Part shown: piece after piece, positions 57,180 to 64,000 of the stretch
Layout of the letters: each line of letters starts with the position of its first letter
How positions within the stretch are numbered: the stretch's first letter is position 1
DNA from: Podocnemis expansa
Taxonomy: Eukaryota > Chordata > Testudines > Podocnemididae
Length of the DNA stretch: 64,000 bases
Direction of reading: 5' to 3'
NCBI GenBank assembly: GCA_007922195.1
Contig: ML682118.1
Location: forward strand, 1,390,265 to 1,454,264
Program-made: the position numbers and the translations under genes
The notes under the pieces: generated by a model
The model's input: only the letters and a program-made list of their open reading frames with translations
Told to the model about the DNA's origin: nothing
Databases searched by the model: none

Positions 57180-57350
57180 CTAAGCATGTAAGTCCAGACT
57201 AAGTGCCGGTACTTACAATTTCAAACTAAGCTTTCCTTAGTTTGAACTAAGAAATTTCTTAGTTCAAACCAATGAATGCCTAGTGTATCCATGGACTAAA
57301 CTAGTCTGGAGTAAGTACCGCAGACTAATTTGCCTGCATAGACATAGCCC
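57180..57350. mobile_element. Palindromic MITE fragment, TTAGTTTGAACTAA type (C2)
   Basis: Contains tttccttagtttgaactaagaaatttcttagttcaaacc, a long palindromic stretch, and ends gcatagacatagccc, the shared terminus. The left end is not clear. Confidence 0.6.
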
Positions 57351-57474
57351 AGAAGTTTTTGAAAACCCCACAAGGAACCTAAGTATCTTTAAATACATGG
57401 CCTCAGTGGCTAGGCTATTTTTTAAAATGGGACCTTGATTTCTTAGTCACTTATTTTGTTTTGCAAATGTTACC

Positions 57475-57735
57475 CCTCTCCAGAGGCACATATGAGTACT
57501 CACAATGGCGACATACAATAGCAGGAAACAGATGACCATCCAATGGCTGAAGAACATGATATCAAAGAGGAAGAACTTCATGTAGCCCATAGGGAAGTGG
57601 ATGTAGACATTGGTATGGAAAGTTGGGAAGGAACTGGTCTTCTATTATTCACCATGTTGGCTAACATGTTGGGGATGACCCCGTTCATGAGGGGGACCTC
57701 CACATGAATGAGGTTGATTATGAAGAGATGTAATG
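57475..57735 (-). pseudogene. Olfactory receptor-like fragment, heavily decayed
   Basis: Reverse translation gives LFIINLIHVEVPLMNGVIPNMLANMVNNRR (TM2/TM3-like, cf. xVPxMLAN of ORs) and, after a frame change, FPMGYMKFFLFDIMFF then WMVICFLLLYVAIVSTHMC, which lines up with the MAYDRYVAICxPLxY...C region of ORs. Only about 80 codons are recognisable. The assignment is tentative, and a different rhodopsin-like receptor is possible. Confidence 0.4.
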
Positions 57736-57739
57736 GACT

Positions 57740-58185
57740 TGCAAATCTGGAAAGATAGCCCCAAAGATTTTGACTTTGAGATAAACTGGTATTTTATGTG
57801 AGTAATCCAGACCCTAGAATGGGGCAATAATTTTGGTGTATAATCTGTAGGGCTTTTTTTGACTGGGAAAGGAGATAAATGGAAACAGTGTATGGATCTG
57901 AAAAGAGTTTAATGTTAGCATCGAGGTGTATCCATAACCCTTAACCATAATCAACAGGGAATTAAGCATGCGTTTATCTTTAAAACCTTAATTGGGACAA
58001 TCATATATTTCAATTTAGGACTGTGCTGAAGTGATTTGTGAAATTAAAGCTGTTCTGAAGATTATTCAAAGTAAGTTTTAAATTAATAATTGTGAGGCTT
58101 TGGAACAATTCCTCAAGTGCTATTAATTTGCAAAGAACTATTGACTTCAACAGTTGTAGGATAATGGCCAGCAGATTGAGGGAAT
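57740..58185. other. Intergenic DNA, nothing recognised
   Basis: AT-rich, no supported feature. Confidence 0.35.
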
Positions 58186-58189
58186 GATC

Positions 58190-58685
58190 ATACCCCTCTG
58201 TTTGTCATTGGTGAGGCTACAGCTGGAGTAGGATGCCTGTTTTTTGGCTTCCCACTACAAAAAGGATGTGAATAAATTGGAGGGAGTCCAGCGGTGAGCC
58301 CATGATTTATGATAAGAGGCTGAGAAGCCTGAGTTTATTTAATTTGCAGAAGGGATGAATGAGGGGGATTTGATAGCAGCCTTTAATTATCTGAAAGGGA
58401 AAGGGGGTTCCATGGAGAATGGATTTAGGCTGTTCTCAATGGTGGCAGATGATGGAACAAGAAGCAATTCTTTCAAGTTGCAGTGACGGGTATCTAGACT
58501 GAATATTAGTAAAACCTTTCCATTAGGAGAGTGGTCAAGCACTGGAATAGGTTACTTAAGGAGGTGGAGGAATCTCTGTCCCTGGAGGTTTTTAAGGTAC
58601 AGCTTGACAAAACATTGTTGGTTGAGCAGAAGGTTGAACTAGATTGTTTCTTGAAGTCCTTTCAAACTCTAGTCTTCTATAATTG
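58190..58685 (+). mobile_element. CR1 LINE 3' fragment
   Basis: Plus-strand ORF2 end: ggtgaggctacagctggagta, gtgaataaattggaggg, gcctttaattatctgaaag, gatggaacaagaagcaat, gtcaagcactggaatagg, then a 3' UTR ending actctagtcttctataattg. Confidence 0.85.
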
Positions 58686-58689
58686 TGTG

Positions 58690-59745
58690 GACATACCTGT
58701 GATCATTTAAAGCAGCTGAGAATTGGTCCCTTGAGTATCCAGAAGTGTGAAATGTGATACTTCCAGTTGTTCAGAGAAGCAAACAAGAGCATATTAAAAA
58801 TGTACACAGTCAAAACATCTGAAAACTCAAATGCCAAGTACTTATGATTAGCTTTTTCAAAGTGAGAGATGCAGTGAGTTATAGTTATAATAAGCGTTGG
58901 CTCAGCAATGTTTAACATAGACAACTTATAAGAAAATTGTGGTCTGAACACAGACAGTCATTACAGGTAATGAAACACAATAATTTGCAGAGATCATTCA
59001 TTATTTAGTGGTTTGCTAACATAATTCACAATCAAATAGATATCTGTCATTATGGCTAAATGAAATTGTGTCATAGGACAGGGAATGGTTCTGTCTATCA
59101 TCTCTGTCACTAAACACATGCTCTGTTTTCCTTTGTCATATATGCAGTGTCCGTAACCATGCACAAAGATGGTATATCAATACTACTAATAAGCCAGCTT
59201 CTTAGATCATTTTTCAGAAGGATGTAAATACACAAAAGAGTGTATGGAACATCACTTCAGTCTATGTGAAGAGGCTTTTCCACTTATGCTAAGGCTAGAA
59301 CCAAATAACCACAGAATAGCAACTTACGCTAGTGTTCTTTCATGAGTGAATGTAGCACAGAGACTAGAGGCCAGAATACCTTTAGTAGTAACTGGGTGAT
59401 ATCAAAGTCCATGATGCACTGGTGTAGCTGAACCAGGGAGTTTTTTCCTAATTTACATTTGTGTCACACTCTTGTTCTCCAGGGTCTTGTCAGCCAAATC
59501 TGAGGGGCTGAACCGCAGTTGCCTCACGATGTAAGTCAAACACTGGAGAAGTTTCTCTTCAAAATAGCTTTTCCACCAAAGCAAGAATAACACACCTTTA
59601 CCTATTCATTTCAATTAAAATAATAAAAAAGATGCCTCCTTCAGACTCCTTGTTCCAGAAAACATTATTAATACTACCATCATAACTTGAGTATGACATT
59701 TCAGTAAGATATCAGACATGTTGAAACCTTCTTTACACCCTTTTA
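58690..59745. other. Intergenic DNA, nothing recognised
   Basis: AT-rich, no supported feature. Confidence 0.35.
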
Positions 59746-59750
59746 TCAGT

Positions 59751-60262
59751 GGCTATGTCTATACTGCCAAAGATATTTCAAAATTTATTTCAAAATAACT
59801 ATTTTGAATTTATTTCAAAATAATTATTTTGACATAGTATCATTCCAAGTATATTATTTCAAAATAGGAGTCTAGTGAAGATTCTTTATTTTGAAATCAG
59901 GTAGTAATTATTATTTCATAAGAGAGTCCTCACAAGATTCTCTATTTTGACATAGGGGAAGACAGGGAAAAGTATAGGGCCATTATTTTGAAAAAAAAAA
60001 AAAAAAAAAAAAAGCTAATTCTGTGACTTGGAATGGTTTTTTTCTTAAATAACTATTTTGAAAAAACTGTTCTTCCAAAATAAAATTTGGTTTATTTATT
60101 GTGAGATAGTGCTTCTCCCCAACCCCCCCACCAAAAAAAATTGCTTATTTTGAAATAACAAAATGCCTGAATGTGCGTGGACGGGAAAAAAGTCCCCCCC
60201 CCCCCCCCCCCCCCGAAATAAGCCTTCTTATTTTGAAAAAGCTTTTCAGTGTAGACATATCC
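59751..60262. mobile_element. Palindromic MITE, TTATTTTGAAATAA type (A4)
   Basis: Left end ggctatgtctatactg and right end cagtgtagacatatcc are a good inverted repeat. The interior has many attttgaaataa / tatttcaaaata words. It carries an A homopolymer (about 59992-60013) and a C homopolymer (about 60196-60214). No coding capacity. Confidence 0.8.
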
Positions 60263-60574
60263 ATTCCAGGGAGCAAACCTTTAGCCTGCTCAAACAGTCC
60301 AATGAAAGAGATGACATATGGGTTCCCAAGAGAACACACACTGGAAACCATGTCTAATCAAATAATTGCCATCTTCCCAGGGCCTCCCATCTTTAAAGCT
60401 ACCTGGAAGAAAGAAAAAAAATCAAGCTGCCAACCAATCAGCATGAGGGGAAAACAAAGAATTAAAAAAAAAAAAGAAAGAAAGAAAACCACAAAGAGCA
60501 AATGTGTCAGTTACTCAGTCAAAACTTTTATCCTGAAAAAATAAGAAGAATCACAGACGTCATTAAGGATTATG

Positions 60575-60785
60575 CAGTTGCAATAGAAAAAGCTTTTTCA
60601 GTTGGAGGATGGTGAAGCACTGGAATTGGTTACCTAAGGAGGTGATGAAATTGCCCTTCTTCGAGATGTTGATTGACAAAACCCGAGCTGGTATAATTTA
60701 ATTCAGGTTAGTCGTTGCTTGCACAGGGCAAGGGACTAGAGAGGACTACATGAGATCTCTTCAAATCCCGTAATTTTATTGATTT
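60575..60785 (+). mobile_element. CR1 LINE 3'-end fragment
   Basis: gatggtgaagcactggaattggttacc and attgacaaaacccgagctggtata match the ORF2 end. The 3' UTR (gactagagaggactacatgag) is diverged. An adjacent (GATA)n run lies at about 60812-60861. Confidence 0.75.
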
Positions 60786-60811
60786 TATATATAAGATGTT
60801 CAGATAATATG

Positions 60812-60813
60812 GT

Positions 60814-60860
<47 letters not shown>

Positions 60861-60861
60861 T
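60812..60861. repeat. (GATA)n microsatellite
   Basis: About twelve perfect units, read directly. Confidence 0.97.
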
Positions 60862-61020
60862 ATATGCTTTACATTCACGTGAACTCCTTTTTTCATGTTT
60901 TATGGATTTTTACTAATGCAAATACATATTTCTTCATAAACACACTGAATGGTGCATTCTCATAAGGACAATAGAGTCAGCAGATGACAACATTTCTAAA
61001 GAAACAGATTCCAATCATTA

Positions 61021-61977
61021 TCAAAGGAGAAATACAGATATTTTATTCCTTTTAAATAAACTTCCACCTATGATTTTGCTCAGTGCACCTTTTATCTCCT
61101 TGTTTCTCAGGCTGTAGATGAAGGGATTCATCACGGGGGGCATTATGGAATATAGAACAGCCACCAAGAGATCCAGACCTGTTGTTGAGCTGGAGGAGGA
61201 TTTCAGGTAGGAAATAAAGTCTGTACAAAGGAGCAAGGAGACCACAGTGAGGTGAGGAATGCATGTGGAGAAGGCTTTGTGACGGCCTTGTGCAGATGGA
61301 ATTCTCAGCACTGTTTTGAAGATCTGAACATATGACACAATTATAAAAGCATAGCAAATTGCAGTTAAAAGTATATTAAGAAAAATAACAACATTTTCAC
61401 CAAGGTCTGAGTCAGGGCAGGCAAGTTTGAGCAGCTGGGGGATTTCACAGAAGTATTGATCCACCACGTTGCCCCCACAAAAGGATATTGAAAATGTGTT
61501 TCCAGTGTGCAGAGCAGAAATGAGAATTCCAATGATCCAAACACCGGATGCCATTTGGATGCAAGCTCTCCTATTCATCACTCTCTCATAGTGCAATGGT
61601 TGGCAGATGGCAACATATCGGTCATATGCCATCACAGTAAGTAAAACAAGATCTGCAACAACAAAGGAAAGAAAGAAGAACACTTGTGTGACACATCCAG
61701 AATAAGAAATTGTCCTGGTATTCATGAGGGAGTTGGCCATAGATTTTGGGATGGTGACGGAGATAGAGCCAATATCTAGGAGGGACAGATTCATCAGGAA
61801 GAAGTACATTGGGCTGTGAAGGTGATGGTCAAGGGCTATGGCAGTAATGATGAGAAGATTGCCCATGAGGGATGCTAGGTAAAGCACTAGAAACAGCACA
61901 AAGTGTAAAATCTGTAGCTCCCGAATGTAAGAGAATCCAGTGAGGAGGAACTCCGTGAATTTGGTTTGGTTGGACAT
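61021..61977 (-). CDS. Olfactory receptor, class II, family 14-like (intact)
   Basis: Uninterrupted 318-residue, single-exon odorant receptor starting MSNQTKFTEF, with an N-glycosylation site at residues 3-5. Motifs by position: GN at 39-40 in TM1, PMYFFLMNLSLLD at 56-68, MAYDRYVAIC at 116-125, SYVQIF at 215-220, KAFSTC at 234-239, and PPVMNPFIYSLRNKE at 280-294. Cys95 and Cys177 can form the conserved TM3-ECL2 disulfide. The CGGNVVDQYFCEIPQLLKL loop is characteristic of family 14, which is strongly expanded in birds and turtles. It would act in olfactory sensory neuron membranes through a G protein. A decayed relative lies at 46.5-47.2 kb. Confidence 0.95.
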   Translation of the reverse strand: MSNQTKFTEFLLTGFSYIRELQILHFVLFLVLYLASLMGNLLIITAIALDHHLHSPMYFFLMNLSLLDIGSISVTIPKSMANSLMNTRTISYSGCVTQVFFFLSFVVADLVLLTVMAYDRYVAICQPLHYERVMNRRACIQMASGVWIIGILISALHTGNTFSISFCGGNVVDQYFCEIPQLLKLACPDSDLGENVVIFLNILLTAICYAFIIVSYVQIFKTVLRIPSAQGRHKAFSTCIPHLTVVSLLLCTDFISYLKSSSSSTTGLDLLVAVLYSIMPPVMNPFIYSLRNKEIKGALSKIIGGSLFKRNKISVFLL

Positions 61978-61979
61978 TT

Positions 61980-62400
61980 TCTTCCTTAGTACATTGTCTG
62001 ATGGCTGTGGAGAGAAGGGAAAGGAGCATCAGTCAGGAAATAGAGCATCAGAGAGAATGGATCTGATTCCGTTTTCTTTAATATCTGATTGTACAAAAGT
62101 CAAGGTACACAATGCTCATCATTTCCATTGGCTATGTGTTGTTTGTGCTCATCATGTCTGAAAGCCACCCAGTCATAGAGAATATTAAAGTAAATTGGAT
62201 CAGCCCATTAAAGGAATGAAATTTCATCATTCCCCCCATTTGAAGGTTTGGTCCAAGAGGCAGATTGCTAAAGTGCAACATGAAGTACGTAACAAAGCAC
62301 AATACAAATCAAACAATCTTTGAAAAGATTTCTCCATTGTGATTTGCACCAAGCTCACAGTATGGATATGAAAGTAGTAGCAAATGCTAACATTGTCTGA
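61980..62400. other. Upstream region of the intact OR14-like gene
   Basis: AT-rich 5' flank. The promoter or 5' exon should lie here or further out, but no element can be assigned confidently. Confidence 0.35.
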
Positions 62401-62404
62401 GTCA

Positions 62405-63235
62405 CAGGATCATGGAATCATAGAATATGACACTTACAAGGGACTTTGTGATGTCATGTAGTCCAATCCCATGCTCAAAGCAGTACCAGCCCCAAATAAA
62501 TCCTCCCAGTCAGAATTTAGTCCAGCCAGGTCTTAAAGTTCTCTATATATGTAGATTCCACTGCCTCTTCAGGTAACCCATTGCAGAGCTAAGCAAGTCC
62601 GAACTAGGCCGTTAGATGTAGACATAGCCTCAGTGCCTAATAGGGCCATAATCATTTTCCTCAAGCTGGTGGCAGTGCTCCGACTAACACAACCAAATAA
62701 ATTATTACCTTTCTTAGGAATAATCACACACTGTTAACTTCTATACAGCTTCATACACCTTTTAACTCCTATCTGCATTTCTGAACAATTGGGGCCTAGT
62801 CCATTGGTGCCCAGTCTGTGACAGTGAATGGGACTATTCTGCCCTAAATTCAGAGCTCTGCATGTGTCCTTGTTGAAACTCATTAGATTTCTTTGGGTCT
62901 AATCGTCAATTTGTCCAGGTCACTTTGTATCTTGTTTCTACTCTCCAGTGTATCTCTCACACCCTCCAACATAGTGTCATCTGCTATCTTTCTGAGGGTG
63001 TGATCCATTCCCTTCTGCTGATCATTAATGAAGATGTTGAACAGAGCTAGCTTCAGGACACATCTTGGGGTGCTCCACATGACAGCGGCTGCTCATTGTG
63101 TGTCGAGCTGTCAATCACTACCTGTTGACCCTGATGACATAGCCTGCCGTCTATCCACTTTGTACATCAGAGCTATATGACATACACTCTACCGAACTCT
63201 GTATGTTGACGGCATGCTGCCTGCTACCAAACAGA
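62405..63235 (-). mobile_element. Old CR1 LINE fragment (RT region plus 3' end)
   Basis: 3' end at 62405-62600 (atggaatcatagaatatgac, tcatgtagtccaatccc). The RT region is readable in reverse at 62880-63080: [19 protein letters not shown] (FADD position) and ESRNKIQSDLDKL. A short MITE-terminus-like piece (gttagatgtagacatagcct) is inserted at about 62586-62632. Confidence 0.78.
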
Positions 63236-63344
63236 TTTATGGTGCCAAACCCCAGCAGCATTCTGCCTCCATTTAAGAAAAGGCTAATAGCATCCCTCGC
63301 TTACTGCTGTGTGCTATCATTTTTTTCTGTGCTGTCTGGTACAG

Positions 63345-63435
63345 TGGCTCTCAGGACACCTGGGCAATTCCCTTGTCTCCGACACTGATCTACAGTGTGA
63401 CTTGGACCAGTTATTTCCTCTCTTTGAAAATCTTT
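63345..63435 (+). repeat. MIR-type SINE relic
   Basis: ctacagtgtgacttggaccagttatttcctctctttgaa corresponds to the MIR core (gtgaccttgggcaagt...cctcagttt). Short and diverged. Confidence 0.5.
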
Positions 63436-63439
63436 TTCC

Positions 63440-64000
63440 CCTCCAACCTTCTCTCCTTCTCCCTCCCTTGTCTAATTGGATTTCAAGTGTTTTGTCCCCC
63501 ACACCCTGCCCCAAAGATGGGCAGTGGCCAGAGTTTTAAAGATACTGACATACCTACTGTGATTTTCAAAAGCACCCCTTGAAATTAATAATTTGAAATC
63601 TCCTAACTGCTTATCAAAATCCCACTAGGCATCTAAAGACCTCCAAATAAATTGGACCCTGTCTTATGATGTGTATCTCCTGAATGCCAATTTATACCAC
63701 TTAAGCTCATCTGACAACAGAACAGCTAGACAAGGATCTCTGGAATCTACTCTCTCGTATCCTTGAATGGGCCAGGGTACACAGGCTTTGGTTGCTTGGT
63801 TCTATTTTAACCCGAGTTTTGGAAGGGCTACTCTGTTTAAAACATGCTCTGAGTTCTGTCAGCTTTACTGCTTATTCTGTTGTGACCTACTTTCAACTAT
63901 TCCCATTGAAAGAGGAATCACACAAATGCAACAAAAGAAAGGGGATTGAAATCACAGTCATATCAATAAGTATTATTTTCCCTGATTTATTTATTTATTG
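63440..64000. other. Intergenic DNA to the window end, nothing recognised
   Basis: No supported gene or repeat. Confidence 0.35.

Noticed and set aside
61052..61357. A 101-codon frame inside the intact OR
   Set aside because: It is an alternative frame of the OR14-like gene with no motif of its own.

Overview
The window is vertebrate nuclear DNA, most likely from a turtle and less likely a crocodilian. It has no operon-like gene packing. It is dominated by CR1 LINE copies of several ages, Penelope-like elements (PLEs) with a GIY-YIG domain, MIR-type SINE relics, hAT-type non-autonomous transposons, and many short palindrome-rich DNA transposons. The host genes belong to an olfactory receptor (OR) cluster. 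Species assignment is an inference from the repeat types and could not be checked against a database.

Host genes. Two OR genes look intact: a family 6/11-like receptor at 13360-14361 (minus) and a family 14-like receptor at 61021-61977 (minus). Five more OR copies are broken. The copy at 20667-21560 (plus) has lost its start and first membrane segment where a PLE abuts it. The copy at 26482-27350 (plus) is frameshifted. The copy at 37804-39425 (minus) is almost complete but is split by two DNA transposons. The copy at 46539-47235 (minus) is cut by a palindromic MITE. The copy at 57475-57735 (minus) is a short decayed fragment. A block upstream of the intact 6/11-like gene (about 14.44-15.62 kb) has a diverged second copy at about 4.63-6.30 kb, where no OR exon remains.

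Layout. 0-3.3 kb is a CR1 copy with a MITE inside. 3.3-13 kb holds the orphan OR-upstream block, an ancient CR1 and MITE debris. 13-15.6 kb is the intact OR and its upstream block. 16-20 kb is CR1 tails and unassigned DNA. 20.4-27.4 kb has two OR pseudogenes, an 839-bp hAT element and a MITE. 27.6-31.6 kb is CR1 and PLE debris. 31.6-36.5 kb is an endogenous retrovirus with gag- and pol-like sequence and a large internal deletion. 37.8-39.4 kb is the doubly interrupted OR. 40-47 kb is MITEs, an old CR1 and an OR14-like pseudogene. 49.3-57.2 kb is a nested tower: two head-to-tail PLE copies, two MITEs inside one of them, and a CR1 inside each MITE, one of these CR1s near full length. 57-64 kb is an OR fragment, CR1 debris, a MITE and the intact OR14-like gene.

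The feature most worth following up is a set of MITEs with related ends (around GGCTATGTCYACAC) but four different internal palindromic words (TTATTTCGAAATAA, AAGTTGACTT, TTAGTTTGAACTAA, TTAAATTGATTTAA types). Several carry a GC-rich tandem-repeat core. For two copies the empty target site can be read from a paralogous repeat in this same window, and both fit a 3-bp target duplication.
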